The notes below the pieces were generated by a model. It had not been told where the DNA came from, ran no database searches, and saw nothing but the letters and a program-made list of their open reading frames with translations. Below, one piece after another: positions 42,325 to 53,834 of a DNA stretch of 64,000 nt (positions within the stretch are counted from its first letter, which is position 1; every line of letters begins with the position of its first letter). The position numbers were made by a program, and so were the translations under genes. The stretch comes from Ancistrus triradiatus (lineage: Eukaryota; Chordata; Actinopteri; Siluriformes; Loricariidae): positions 62,001-126,000 of the forward strand of contig JAJAGP010000862.1 in NCBI GenBank assembly GCA_025084515.1, in the 5' to 3' direction.

Positions 42325-44125
42325 CAAATGTTAGTGTTTTATGCACAAACAAAAAGACAGAAGATGATTATATCTTATTTTGGGTTAACCAGCACATTTA
42401 ATGCCATTTAATAACCCCGACTTTCAAACAGCTAAATTACTAGCTCAAGCGAGCAAACAATCGCTCCCCACAGTGTCTATTCCAAGTGCTTGGCTACTGT
42501 ATTGCTGCAATAGAGTCATGTGCACTTATGATGAGTAGTGTGCGGTAAGAGAGACTAATCAGAGAGGAAGCACTTCAGATGAAAATGTGCACTTACATTA
42601 AGCAGATGTCTCTGAGAGCCCTGTCACTGACAGACAAAGAGCGATGCGGACCTTTTTTTGCCCCCTCGAAGGTGTGAATATCATTAGCAGCATTTGTTCA
42701 AACCCACCGAAGGTCCAAGAATGAAATTTCAGGGGAAAAAAACATACAGGATACATGAAGATGAGGCAACGGTGTGACTAATGGCTTGCCATTCAGGGTG
42801 TGAAAATATTCTCATCAAAGTAAACCATTACACCCTTATCAATGCCTTTCCTTTTTCCTTTCATCCTTCATTTCTTTTCCACAAAAGTGTTGGAGTCACC
42901 TCAAAAGAACTAGAGACCTTGAAGCTTTCCTTTTAAGGCTTGCAGTGGTCTTTTGTCTCGCCTTTTTTGAGAGAGAGAGAGAGAGAGGAAAAAGAGCTGC
43001 AATACGCATAAGATCCTGAGTTAATCTTTCTCTCCTGGGTTCAACCCTGGTAGGGGCTTATGATCAAAGTGCCATTGTGCTTCTGCAGAGGATGGGTTAA
43101 GGACCCTTGTGAGGCACCTCTGAGTAATCAACACGTGAAAACCTAGACGTGACCTCGAGAGAATGGACGTCAGCCATACTTGTGACTTCACTCCTTTGCT
43201 TTCTTTTACCTTAATTATCATACCAGGCTCTTATTATCCCTTAAGCAGGTGATTTGTTTTCTCTTAAAGGATCAGACTTATTAATGCAAATGTTAGGAGG
43301 GCACTGACCCTTCATCTGTCTGTAGACAATTAATGAAGATTCCACCTTCAGGGCACTGAGAGATTTATGTGCTGGAGTTGACTGCCGATTGCAGCCCTTT
43401 TATTCCACACCCCTGACGGCTATATACACGGCATTATCCCGTAAGCTCCCTCCCATCAGGGCTCTGTGACATAATATTTATTCGTTTATTTATTACAGGT
43501 AAACACCATTTAACGAGCTCTTAATAATTATAACAAATCATAACTGCCGTTACTGTAATAAGGCCATATTGTGCTACTTATTTTTTTAAATCTAATTTAT
43601 TTTCAAAAATATTGATTTACTTGGCGTTACGTATGTGCATTAGTAGGAACTACGTTACAGTCTGTGTTGCACACGGACAGTTTTAGGACGCGGACACAAG
43701 ATGATGTGTTAAATGGAAAAGTTTGTACTGGATTTATCTACTTAAAGGTTTAAAAGTGTTTAAAAGGCGATATTGCATTTCTTGTTCTGGAAATTAGTAT
43801 TTTGTCAAGTGGACTCATTCTCTCTTGGTTGTGTGCAGCCAGGGAGGTACGTTTGTTCATGTTTATATTCCATCGTGTGCGTGCAGGTTTGTGCTGGATG
43901 CCCCCTCCAAATCACGGACAGCTGCTGCCATGTTGAAAAGATATTGATTCTTTCACAAGATGTAGTTTTTTCCAAGAATCTAGCCACTTTTGTACAAAGC
44001 ATAGCTACTTCCCTGAAACTAAAGCTAAAATCTGAAACTAGGCAGCGTGTAAATACGACGTGATGTCTCAAAAATGCAAATTAGCATATTGCGTCATCTA
44101 GCCCAAAGCGCCCCCCAAAAAGTTG
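42325..44125. other. 1.8 kb without gene or recognised repeat
   Basis: Contains a short (GA)n near 42968-42987. Otherwise unassigned; open frames up to 96 residues lack features. Candidate single-copy island. Confidence 0.42.
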
Positions 44126-44285
44126 AGGTGATTTCTATAGCACTTCTCACAATGGAGTATTGTCTCAAAGCAACTTAACAATTTTCTATTATCTTCCACT
44201 ATCTAAACCCAAGCCCAAATTGAGGGCTTAAGCGACAGTGGCAAGGAAACTCCCTAAATATTATAAGGAAGAAACCTTATATAGG
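44126..44285 (+). repeat. Dispersed repeat family Q, short copy
   Basis: 'tctatagcacttctcacaat', 'attgtctcaaagcaacttaa', 'gcgacagtggcaaggaaact', 'ataaggaagaaacctt': the first part of the family only. Confidence 0.75.
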
Positions 44286-44724
44286 ACCCAGACCCAAACA
44301 TTGAGTGTATATATGAACAGTACATTGCACACACATATCCTGTATGTTTTCTTTCCCAATTTGAAAGACCAACCAGCCTTAGTTAGAGACTTATCTGTTT
44401 GGATTTTTAGCACCACAGATGCACATACTGTAATTTTCACCTCAGGGAGTTGTAGGATGATAACATCATTGTAAAGGTAAAAGGTTACAGAACTAATCGT
44501 ACTGTAATTCCTGCCAGAGTCTAAGAAGCACACATTTATAGAGGTTACCACTTAGCCTATACAACCCAAGGTATCACTGGTGAAGGGAAAAAATAAGAAA
44601 TCAACCCCCTATTATTAGTTGTGTCTCCTTGGAGAACCATTACAGAAAAAAACAAGTCAGCCAGACTGTTTTATACGTGGAGATGTTTAGCCCTGGATGA
44701 TTCCTTCGATACCGGACACTTTTC

Positions 44725-45272
44725 TTCGAAATATAGTGGTGATTTCCTATTTTTTGCTTGTTTATCACACTTAAGTGTTTCAGAACATCAAACCAATTTA
44801 AATATTACTCAAAGACAACACAAGTAAACACAAATGCAGTTTTTAAATAAAGGTTTTTATTATTAAGGGAGGAAAAAAAACCCAAACCTACATGGCGCTG
44901 TGTGAAAAAGTGATTGCCCCCTTGTTAAAATATAACTTAACTACGGTTTATCACACCTGAGTTCAGTCTCTAGCCACACCCAGGCCTGATTATTGCCACA
45001 CCTGTTCTCAATCAGGACATCACTTAAATAGGACCTGCCTGATAAAGTGATGTACACCAAAAGATCCTTAAAAGCTACACATCATGCCGAGATCCAAAGA
45101 AATTCAGCAACAATTGAGAAAGAAAGTAATTGAGATCTATCAGTCTAGAAAGGGTTATAAAACCATATCTAAAGCTTTGGGACTCCAGTGAACCACAGTG
45201 AGAGCCATTATCCACAAATGGCGAAGACATGGAACAGTGGTGAACCTTCCCAGGAGTGGCCGGCCGACCAAA

Positions 45273-45274
<2 letters not shown>
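44725..45274 (+). mobile_element. Tc1-F 5' part, cut at a microsatellite
   Basis: 5' non-coding part ('tacatggcgctgtgtgaaaa', 'gtgattgcccccttgttaaa', 'ccacacctgttctcaatcag') followed by the start of a plus-strand transposase (next entry). The element stops abruptly at the (TA)n run. The exact left end is uncertain. Confidence 0.8.
45084..45274 (+). pseudogene. Tc1-F transposase DNA-binding fragment
   Basis: Begins MPRSKEIQQQLRKKVIEIYQ, continues SRKGYKTISKALGLQ, then a stop codon where Arg or Pro-like residues are usual, and resumes in frame TTVRAIIHKWRRHGTVVNLP and RSGRPTKI. This is the first helix-turn-helix and GRPTK hook of a Tc1 transposase. One in-frame stop and truncation right after the hook make it non-functional. 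Confidence 0.9.
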
Positions 45275-45325
<51 letters not shown>

Positions 45326-45357
45326 GTGTAATAATACATGTGTAATGTGTATACATA

Positions 45358-45440
<83 letters not shown>
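45275..45440. repeat. Compound microsatellite (TA)n-(TATG)n-(TG)n-(TA)n
   Basis: (TA)n 45276-45321, a short spacer with two copies of 'acatgtgtaat', then (TATG)n about 45362-45390, (TG)n, and (TA)n to 45438. Confidence 0.95.
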
Positions 45441-45441
<1 letters not shown>

Positions 45442-46380
45442 GTATGTAAGACCAAACTGAAAAATAAAAACATACTTTTCACTCTTGGTGCAGTTGGATT
45501 TCACCATCTGATTCCAAATGTGCTACTTTCTTTTTTGATTCCATGAGATATGTCATAAGAAGGTGACGTGCAGGAGAATTTCTGCAGATCTTTTATGCCT
45601 TTGATCATTCTACCCAGGTCAACTGAGTCTGAAATTCCAAGTACATTATGCATGTCAAAACAGTTCTTTGCCAGTACTTACTATTGACCCACACCACTGT
45701 GTAACTATTAGGCAGTTTCTTGGGGTCAGAAAGAAATAGCTGTAAGGGCACCATAAATGGTTCGTGCACACGCCTCCAGTGTTCCCTTTGAATATAAATG
45801 TCCTGTTATTCAGAAATGTTGCATTATTCTCTCTCTCTTTCTTTCTCACAACTTTAGCAGACCCCCAATTCCCATGCCATCGTCGGTTTACAGTGTCATA
45901 ATTCTTGTGCTAAATACCATAAAACATTTGATAGGACTGTTAACTACATGTCAGAGTGAAAATCTTAATCAGTGGAAAGTTCAAGGCTTTATATGAATTG
46001 ATATGCATGTTCTGTAATAAGGAGGAGATTAACAGGCAGATAGCAGGCCAGGACCCCCATTAATTTACCTGTCAGATTGACACTTTGGTTCAGGAGTCTC
46101 GGATCAAAACACACCAGGGTACCTGGGGAATCAGTCTTTTTTTCGAACGATTTTTATTTATTTAAAATTAGGAGACAAATTAATTTCGAGCTGCTTTAAA
46201 TTCCTGGACATGGATCCCTTGTCAGGGTCTCATCATCTCCCAGGAAAACTCTTTCATCACACCTGCTGAGAATGCAAGAAACATTGGAGTTTCTTTGAGT
46301 TCCTTTATTCATATTGCCAAACTGACCCAGTCATGCAGTTACCTCCTCTAGAACATCAAGAGAATTTAACCCTGCCTTGT
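45441..46380. other. No gene or recognised repeat
   Basis: Unassigned sequence. The last part (46190-46380) may already belong to the LINE that follows but I cannot show it. Confidence 0.38.
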
Positions 46381-46383
46381 CAG

Positions 46384-46960
46384 AGACTAGACTACTGCAA
46401 TGCTCTTCTTGTTGGTCATCCCATGTGTACAGTCAGACCGCTGCAACTGATTCAGAATGCGTCTGGTTTTTAGGCTATGTCATCCCACTGCTACATTTAC
46501 AGCATTTAGCAGACGCCCTTATCCAGAGCGACTTACAATTGGTACAGTCTTACAATCCAAGCAATTGTGGGTTAAGGGCCTTGCTCAAGGACCCAACAGT
46601 GGCAGATTGGTGGGATTTGAACCCTGGACCTTCTGGTCAATAGTCCAGTACCTTACCTGCTAGGCTACCACAGTCCCTACTGTGCTACGTTCTCTTCACT
46701 GGCTCCCTGTAGCTGCCCACTTCAGATTCAAAACTTTGGCCACAAAGTCAAAAATAGACCAGCACCTTCCTACCTAAAAGCTCCAGTTAAACCTCACACA
46801 AGCTTGGCTTGAGTGGAATCACCACTCAGGATTAAAGGAAGACAAGAATCAAGACTCTTGAATTCCTAGGTTCCACTGTACTGTTTGTGCCTTTGGTTAG
46901 ATTTGTTTTTGGGCTATTGCTTATTTGTTTTAGTAGGAGGCAACATCTGCTTAGAAGAAT
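46384..46960 (+). pseudogene. L2/CR1-like LINE C-terminal region, split by SINE
   Basis: First part: RLDYCNALLVGHPMCTVRPL and LQLIQNASG, then a stop (46384-46475). After the SINE: RSLHWLPVAAHFRFKTLAT (about 46687-46745). These are the typical sequences after the catalytic core of L2/CR1-like reverse transcriptases in fish (LDYCNALL, LQLIQNAAAR, LHWLPV). Stops and lost segments in both parts. The RT core itself is not in the window. Confidence 0.85.
46492..46674 (-). mobile_element. SINE family S nested in LINE
   Basis: 'tacatttacagcatttagca' to 'gctaggctaccacagtccc', minus strand, lying between the two halves of the L2-like ORF. A few bases between 'ggcagattgg' and 'tgggatttgaac' are missing. 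Confidence 0.92.
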
Positions 46961-46967
46961 ACCAAGC

Positions 46968-47021
46968 ACTTCTGTAAGTCGCTCTGGATAAGGGTGCCTG
47001 CTAAAAGCTCTAAATGTTTTC
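46968..47021 (+). mobile_element. SINE tail fragment
   Basis: 'tctgtaagtcgctctggata' followed by 'agggtgcctgctaaaagctc' is the last part of SINE family S without its head. Confidence 0.7.
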
Positions 47022-47024
47022 AGA

Positions 47025-47849
47025 GCTATGTTTATTGCAGTTTCACAGCTGATGCAGCCTCTCGGTCCTTTCAAGGCATGAGCCGATTTCCAATCAACTG
47101 CCAACCAGAAGGCAATCCTAGTATTTTGTCTTGTATGTACTACACCGAGGCATGAAAGTATTGAAAGTTAACTGTGCTCAGTTCATGGGTTTGACTCAAA
47201 TGACTACAGCTGTTGACCAGCATATTGAGCTTCCTTCCCAGATTGCTGGAAGGCATACGATTTGATCGTCCATAAAAGTGGCTATTGAGCATTAATCAAG
47301 ACTTGTAGAGCAGCTGCTCAATCAATTAGCACTTCTCGTTCCTGGCAACACCGCTTTGATACACCTGGCACCACACTTTGTTTAATTCACACTCTGTCCA
47401 ACCCAGTCAAACCATAAACGGAACACACTTTAATGGACTCCAGTGTTTCAGATGTGCCTTATTACAGCTAGATGAGATGAGCGTATGCATCACGTTGTTG
47501 GCTGGCGGTTAATTGTGTAGCTCTTTAAAGAGCTTCACACGGGAAACTTGAAACTGCATCAAATACGTTGCCTCCGAGAGCCATCCATGAATCATTTTCA
47601 TGACATAGTTAAGAAATATGAAAACGCAGAAAGCTTTGTGTAATTTGTATTTGATTTCTAATACAAATAATAATTCAACTGATCATGGACCAAGACCTAA
47701 ATGAAGGCCTGCTAGTTCCGCACCGCTTACACATGGACACATGAAAACCAGAAGCGGAAACTGTTCAGATGCCAAACGGTCTGCCCATTAGCCAACTGAA
47801 TAGAACTGCCAAGCTCAAAACCACAAAGCATGTTAAAATCATCTGTTCT
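47025..47849. other. No gene or recognised repeat
   Basis: Unassigned; may include a decayed upstream part of the Tc1-K remnant that follows. Confidence 0.35.
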
Positions 47850-48068
47850 CGAGTTCTGCAACACCATCTCAAGAACTATTAATCAGGGTGGTCATGGATT
47901 GGGATTCCATTTCAGAGCAGTCACACTAAAGCCGAATGTCACCGTGTGCATTTCCAAGTGGTGTTAAATACGCCATTGGACGCTGGCACTGTGGAAGTGT
48001 GTCCTCTGGAGTGATGAATCGCAGTTCACCATCTGGCAGTCTTATTGACAAATGTGGGTTAGCTGCAG
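47850..48068 (+). pseudogene. Tc1-K transposase fragment
   Basis: 'tgttctcgagttctgcaaca', 'ttccatttcagagcagtcac', then LWKCVLWSDESQFTIWQS (about 47985-48042), the first catalytic block WSDES of a Tc1 transposase, followed by a stop in place of the usual Asp-Gly. Both ends are missing. Confidence 0.75.
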
Positions 48069-48069
48069 T

Positions 48070-48231
48070 GGGGCTTTTAAGTTTACGAACCCTTTTTTCT
48101 TTATTTTCTCTAGTTCAGCATAAATATGATCTGAAACGATCCACAGAAAGTAGATAAAGAGAACCCAAATAAAGACATGACTCACAAATAGTACACTTGG
48201 TCAGTTATTTATTAAGGAAAATGATCCAATG
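48070..48231. mobile_element. Tc1-B left-end fragment
   Basis: 'gcttttaagtttacgaaccc', 'cataaatatgatctgaaacg', 'agtagataaagagaacccaa' and 'attaaggaaaatgatccaat' are the first 160 bp of Tc1-B. The outermost CAGTGGT is eroded and the rest is cut off by the MITE. Confidence 0.85.
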
Positions 48232-48498
48232 CAATGATGTCTCGGTTATTGATGTTCATTTGTTCCAGAAGGTTTGCCGAGAACCAAAAACGAGTCCTGA
48301 GCAAATTTGTCTCATAAGGAATAATGTAAATTGAATTAATTCATTCCAGACCCCCCATAAAACCCACACTGTATAAGGCATTATATACTTAATGGAGTTG
48401 TATTGTACAGATGCTCCCTGATTTATGATGGTGATATGTTCAGACAAATTCATAGTAAGTTAAATATATCACGAACTGAGAAGTTTATGATGCGAGTG
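48232..48498. mobile_element. Tigger-like MITE, left part, in Tc1-B
   Basis: Starts 'caatgatgtctcggttattg' and follows the family ('aaggtttgccgagaaccaaa', 'cataaggaataatgtaaatt', 'cagatgctccctgatttatg') to about 48498. The right half is missing. It entered the Tc1-B left-end region. Confidence 0.8.
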
Positions 48499-48566
48499 AT
48501 CAAGTTTAAAAGTAATTGAAGGCTCAATTACTTTTGCCAATTACTATTGCCAGTCACATATATGTA

Positions 48567-49556
48567 CAGTGGGGCAAAAAAGTATTTAGTTAGCCACTGA
48601 TTGTGCAAGTTTTCCTACTTAGAAAGATGAGAGAGGTCTGTAATTTTCATCATAGCTACACTTCAACTATGAGAGACACAATGAGAAAAAAAAATCCAGG
48701 AAACCACACTGTAGGATTTTTAAAGAATTTAATTGTAAATCATGGTGGAAAATAAGTATTTGGTCACCCACAAACAAGCAAGATTTCTGGTTCTCACAGA
48801 CCTGTAACTTCTTCTTTAAGAAGCTTTTCTGTCCTCTACTCGTTATCTGTATAAAAGACACCTGTCCACAGCCTCAAACGGTTAGACTCCAATCTCAACC
48901 ATGGGCAAGACCAAAAAGCTGTCGAAGGACACCAGAAAGAAAATTATAGACCTGCACCAGGCTGGGAAGAGTGAATCTACAATAGGCAAGCAGGCTGGTG
49001 TGAATAAATGAACTGTGGGAGCAACTGTAAGACATACAAGACCATTGATAATCTCCCTCGATCTGAGACTCCACGCAAGATCTTATCCCATGGGATCAAA
49101 ATGATCATGAGTATGGTGAGTAAACATCCCAGAACTACACAGAGGGACCTGATGAATGACCTGCAGAGAGCTGGGACCAAAGTAACAAGGCCACCATCAG
49201 TAACACACTACGCCAAGAGGGACTCAGATCCTGCAGTGCCAGGCGTGTCCCCCTGCTTAAGCCAGTACATGTCCAGGCCCATCTGAAGTTTGACAGAGAG
49301 CATATGGCTGATCCAGAAGAGGATTGGGAGAATATCATGTGGTCAGATTAAACCAAAATAGAACTTTTTGATAAAAACACAACTCGCCGTGTTTGGAGGA
49401 AGAAGAATGCTGAGTTGCGCCATACCTACTGTGAAGCATGTGGGTGGAAACATCATGCTTTGGGGCTGTTTTTCTGCAAAGGGGACAGGACGACTGATCC
49501 GTGTTAAGGGAAGAATGAACGGGGCCATGTATCGTGAAATTTTAAGCCAAAACCTC
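48567..49556 (+). mobile_element. Tc1-D transposon, runs into assembly gap
   Basis: Begins CAGTGGGGCAAAAAAGTATT after TA (48565-48566), followed by 'gatgagagaggtctgtaatt', 'ggtggaaaataagtatttgg' and a plus-strand transposase (next entry). The last third and the right terminus are hidden by the run of N. Confidence 0.92.
48901..49556 (+). pseudogene. Tc1-D transposase, broken, incomplete at gap
   Basis: Starts at the family's ATG: MGKTKKLSKDTRKKIIDLHQ, AGKSESTIGKQAGVNK, then a stop at 49009-49011. It continues in other frames: KTIDNLPRSETPRKILSHGI, MVSKHPRTTQRDLMNDLQRA, GENIMWSD then a stop (TAA) where the Glu after the catalytic Asp is expected, then HVGGNIMLWGCFSAKGTGR and GAMYREILSQNL up to the gap. 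The first catalytic Asp codon is retained. The second and third catalytic blocks are not visible. At least two stops and two frameshifts. Confidence 0.92.
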
Positions 49557-49656
49557 NNNNNNNNNNNNNNNNNNNNNNNNNNNNNNNNNNNNNNNNNNNN
49601 NNNNNNNNNNNNNNNNNNNNNNNNNNNNNNNNNNNNNNNNNNNNNNNNNNNNNNNN
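49557..49656. other. Assembly gap, 100 N
   Basis: Exactly 100 N by my count, a conventional placeholder for a gap of unknown length. The left side is Tc1-D, the right side Tc1-B. Confidence 0.98.
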
Positions 49657-49745
49657 GTATACTAAAAGCAGATAAAGAGAACCCAATTAAACAAAAATGA
49701 TCCAATTTCAGATATCTGTGAGTGGCAAAAGTATGTGAATCTCTG
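49657..49745. mobile_element. Tc1-B left-region fragment after gap
   Basis: 'aaaagcagataaagagaacc', 'aatgatccaatttcagatat' and 'gagtggcaaaagtatgtgaa' belong to the left non-coding part of Tc1-B. The remainder may lie in the gap. Confidence 0.8.
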
Positions 49746-50195
49746 CAGCATTTATGCCTTGCTATATGTTGCTTTTCTTGTCATAAGGCACTTGATTTGC
49801 AAAATGATTCCGCTGAGGTTTGCTGAGTGTATTTTTGTGCTGTTACCTTGGCTGGTTAAAGCCTGTTGTAGACGACTGACTTCTGAATTTTGTCAAAATC
49901 TATAAGTTAATTGAGCTGTCTTTAATGGCAGCCGATTTCCGGCGTAGTTTGCAGTCTTTTGAGCAACATCTGTCTTTTCAAAGCCAAACCTCATGTGTTT
50001 TGCCAAACCAAATGTACAGTGGTGCTTGAGAGTTTGTGAAACCTTTAGAATGTTCTGAATTTCATAAATATGACCTGAAACATCGTAAGATTTTCAAACG
50101 AATTCTAACAGTAGATAGAGAACCCAATTAAAAACAAGCGAGGCAAAAATGATCCCATTTCAGATATGTGTATATGTGAACCTCTGTTTTCAGTA

Positions 50196-50791
50196 GGCTT
50201 GGGTATCATTTGCATTTTATAGATTCCGATTCTGTCTATCGATTCCAAGCTTCGATTCCAAATTGGTGAGAATGTGTAAAATGTTTAGGCATGGAGAATA
50301 TCTTTATTATTTTTTATTTCAACTTAAAAAGTAACCATTTTACATTAAGCTTTTATCTTCCCATTTAAACCTATGATAAGTAAAAAACTTAACGTGCTTT
50401 AATGTCCTAGAGCAGTGACCTAGGAACACCAAACTTCTCTCAGTTTCACTGGTGATAAGTAATCTCTACTGCTGAAATGGCGACCATGTGGTCCAAAAGG
50501 AATAATCGTTTTTACTCTGTTTGAAGTAAAAACCTTAACATAAAAATGATTTACTTTCCCTTAGGATCAGAGGTCCTTCAATTTAGCAGTAGAGATTACG
50601 TATAGCCAGTAGTAACTTCAGAGAAGTTTGGTGTTCCTAGGTCATTGTTTTAGGAGATTAAATCAGATTCACGTTGCTCACGTTGAGTGTTTTAAACTCT
50701 CCGAGCTAGTGCAGTATTTCTGCTAGGATACAGCAGTCGGTTGACCCAGTTCTTTTGGAAGGGAACCTGGTTTTCGATACCAAACCCTAGC
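50196..50791. mobile_element. hAT-like nonautonomous element, 8 bp target duplication
   Basis: 596 bp inserted in Tc1-B and flanked by the exact 8 bp repeat TTTCAGTA (50188-50195 and 50792-50799). Ends are 'ggcttgggtatc' and, on the minus strand, 'gctagggtttggtatcg', imperfect inverted repeats of the type seen in fish hAT MITEs. The centre (50411-50650) is a large foldback with arms of about 70 bp (next entry). No transposase. Confidence 0.88.
50411..50650. repeat. Internal foldback inside hAT-like element
   Basis: 'agtgacctaggaacaccaaa' with 'cttctct' and 'taatctctactgctgaa' on the left is repeated inverted on the right ('ttagcagtagagattac', 'agagaagtttggtgttccta'). The central loop also pairs ('gtttttact' with 'agtaaaaac'). 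The transcript or single strand could form a hairpin of about 240 nt. Confidence 0.88.
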
Positions 50792-51754
50792 TTTCAGTAT
50801 CTGGACTGATCGCTTTGTGCAGCGGTAACTGCATCTAAACGATTACTGTAACTGTTGATCAGTCCTGCACATCAGCTTAGGGAATTTTTTGCCCATTCCT
50901 CCATATAGAACAGCTTCAACTCTGAGATGTTGGTAGGTTTTCACACGAACTGCTCGTCCATTTCAAGATGTCTGCTGGATTAAGGTCTGGATTTTGTTAA
51001 ATTAGTTTTTGGTGGAACGACTTTCGTGCTTAGGTTTCCTTTAGAATTTGCTGGTATAATTCAGAATTCATTGTTACATTAACAATGGCAAAGCCAGCAT
51101 AGCAGAGATTTAGCAAACTAGACTCAAACCATGATACAACCACCACCATGTTTCACATATGGGGTAAGATTCTTATGCTGGAATGCAGTGTTTTCCTTTG
51201 TGCAGACAAAAATTCAATAGCATTCTGACTTGTCTATGTGATCTTTAGAATACTGCAGACAGGCAACAATGTTCTTTTTAGAGAGCATTGTCTTCTTCCT
51301 TCCAACCCTGCCATGCACACCATTATTGCTCAGTGTTCCCCTGATGGTGAACTCATGAAATTAACATTAGCCAATGTGAGCGGCCTTTTTTTGCTCTTGG
51401 TATGATCTTTTCGTCGACCGTCCACTCCAGGGTAGTGTAACAATGATCTTGAATTTCCTCCACTTGTACACAATCTATCTGACTGCGGATTTGTGGAGTC
51501 CAAACTATTTTGAGATGATTAACCATCCACAAACATGCGTTGTCAAGATCATCCCATTGTCATCCCATTGATTGAAAACACCACTTTTGGATTATTTCCT
51601 CAGTAAATAATTATGTAAAATATAATGTTTTTGTCTCATTTGTTTAATTTGGAGATACTTTTAGGACTTGTGTGAAAATGTTATGATGTTTCAGGTCTTA
51701 TTTAGGCAGAAAAGGATTCATATGCTTCGTTAAAAAGGCACCACCTTATCTATA

Positions 51755-52890
51755 AAAGTGAACTAGAAATATGGAGAACGTTTTATTTTTAATATCTATG
51801 TTGATTGACGAACTAAATGCTGGTTGGTTGTTGAAGTCTGCAATAAAAATCGTAACAGTAAACAAAAAAATTCAAGTCTAATAGTGGCTAATGAAAGAAT
51901 AACGCTTTAGATCCACCTCAAGTAATAATTCTAAAGGATAATAATAGAAGACCTAATTAATTAGCATCCAAAACAGCCTAAAATTGCACAGATGACCGGT
52001 TAATTAAATATTAGTTAATTAATAAGACTAAATAAAACACACCACAAATATTATTATACCATAAAGTTGGCCTGATCCAAGACAAGTACACACATCTTAA
52101 TAGCTTAATACTTGAATGTAAAACTTTATTTCAAGTGAAGTTCTGTCTGTCCACACTGGGTGTGTGTTAGTTCAGCTCAGCAGTAGACACCAGTTATCGT
52201 CATGTGTTGTTGACGAACGTGCAGCTAAATTGCGCCCGAGTGTGACTGAGGGTGAGAGAATGTCTCTGACCAGCAGTGAAGTGAAGAGCTAAATTAATTC
52301 AGCTCACATGGCTACAGAGACTGCACCAGTGAGCTCTTGACTTCAAGCATTATGCCCATACCTCAAAACATGCCTGCCACTGCCACATTAAATGGCTTGT
52401 GCAATAAATAAACATGCTTATCGCCGTCCTCTGCCTGTTCCCTCAAAAGACTCATTAATTGTGAAGATATTTGCAGCAAGAGAAGGAAATGACAAAACCA
52501 ACAAAAAAGCTCAGGGAGGAGGATGATCAAAGGCCTAATAACCTGGAATGTGTCCCCCTGGCATGCTTCCTCGCTAATCCTGATTCGTCTTACCTCAGTC
52601 ATCACTGGTGCTGCTGGGCCATTTGGGCAGTTTTACACGTAAAGATGAAAAGCCCCTCTTATTAAAATAATTAAAGCTGGAAGGCTGGTGATTATTTGCA
52701 GGGAAATTTAGCATAATTTCTCCACTGCTCATATGGGCGACTAAGTAATTCAATCCCCAAAGAGCATTAACCCAATACTAATCAAAAAGAGAAGATTTTT
52801 AGCTTTATTTTCATGTTTGGAGCAGGTGGAAACAAAATCAAATAGATATTAATGGTATGTGCAGGAAGGACTCAGAAAATAAAGAAAACT
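51755..52890. other. No gene or recognised repeat
   Basis: Unassigned 1.1 kb. The part 52440-52760 is compositionally balanced and free of transposon motifs, so it is a candidate single-copy stretch. Confidence 0.4.
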
Positions 52891-52894
52891 AGGA

Positions 52895-52980
52895 ATACAG
52901 TCTTAAATCCAAGCAATGTGGGTTACGGGCCAGCCCTTCTTGTTCTAGTCTAGACCTGTACCACTAGGCTACCACAGCTT
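52895..52980 (-). mobile_element. SINE family S, short decayed copy
   Basis: 'acagtcttaaatccaagcaa', 'tgtgggttacgggcc' and 'ccactaggctaccacag' are in family order with the middle deleted. Confidence 0.75.
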
Positions 52981-53021
52981 AGTAGAGTTTGTTTCTATAT
53001 AAAGCAAGTTCAAGAGATTTA

Positions 53022-53830
53022 TTATATTAGCCACTTTTTACAATGGAGCATGTCTCAGAAAATTTACAGTTTAGAATCTCCTAATAACTATGTCCAATCC
53101 CAAATTCGAGCAAGCCTAGGTCGTCAGTGGAAAGGAAAAACCCCTGAGTGGTTATAGAAGAAACCTTGGGGAAGGACAGACTCAAAAGGACCAACTGCTG
53201 GGCGGCGTAGCTGATAAATATAGAGCGAAACAAAAGTCAGGAGTCAAGTTCAAATAGATGTGAAGTATGCACATACATTAGTGGCCCGGGTATGATGGGG
53301 CTGGAGCTGATGACGGAAGCAGCTTGGTGGAGCACAGCAGATGAAACATAATGTGTGGGGATGGAACTGCGGAACACAGCTCGAGAGAAAACAGAAAATG
53401 TTAATAGTTATGCTTAAGCGCACAGTGTCTATTAAACAATCACTGATGGCCACGTGTAGCATGAGACACGGCAGCATAGCTATAGCAGCATAGCTAGAAA
53501 GAGGAGAACTGGTAGGTACCACAGCCAAGAGGGATCACAGAGGACATTGGCAACCACACGGGGAGGCAGGAAGACAGCCACCCAATGTCTCTGATCACCA
53601 TAAGGATCTTTGACTATGAAAACCCCCACGCTCATGCCCTTATTTCTAAGGCCAAGGATGCACGAGTCAGATCACGAGGGAGAAGCCCGTTCAAGGCCAG
53701 GACCGCCCACTCGACACTCCCGGCTTAGCGGACAAGGCAGGAAGGCCAGAACATGGTACCCAGACTTCGGCAACGGTCGACCCAAGCCATGCCATTCTGG
53801 TCTAAATCTAGTCAAAAGCCTGCGCAAATA
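53022..53830 (+). repeat. Dispersed repeat family Q, second long copy
   Basis: Co-linear with 31978-32822: 'ttttacaatggagcatgtct', 'gagcaagcctaggtcg', 'ctggagctgatgacgg', 'acacagctcgagagaaaaca', 'accacagccaagaggga', 'gatcaccataaggatctttg'. Compared with the first copy it is full of one-base gains and losses. Confidence 0.78.
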
Positions 53831-53834
53831 GGTA

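Larger units (their letters stand above)
50017..51750 (-). mobile_element. Tc1-B copy split by hAT-like element
   Basis: Left end CAGTGGTGCTTGAGAGTTTG after TA; the body continues after the insertion with 'atctggactgatcgctttgt' and the minus-strand transposase in decayed form ('ccaccaccatgtttcacata', 'ttccaaccctgccatgcaca', 'tgactgcggatttgtggagt'). The right end ('ggcagaaaaggattcatatg', 'aaaaaggcaccacc') is badly eroded. No open transposase frame over 60 residues. Confidence 0.88.

Noticed and set aside
45198..45440. 80-residue frame with long Tyr-Ile runs
   Set aside because: Only the first part is a Tc1-F transposase remnant; the Tyr-Ile runs are translated TA microsatellite.
49343..49705. 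Open frames spanning the run of N
   Set aside because: They are joined only by unknown bases; no continuity can be claimed.
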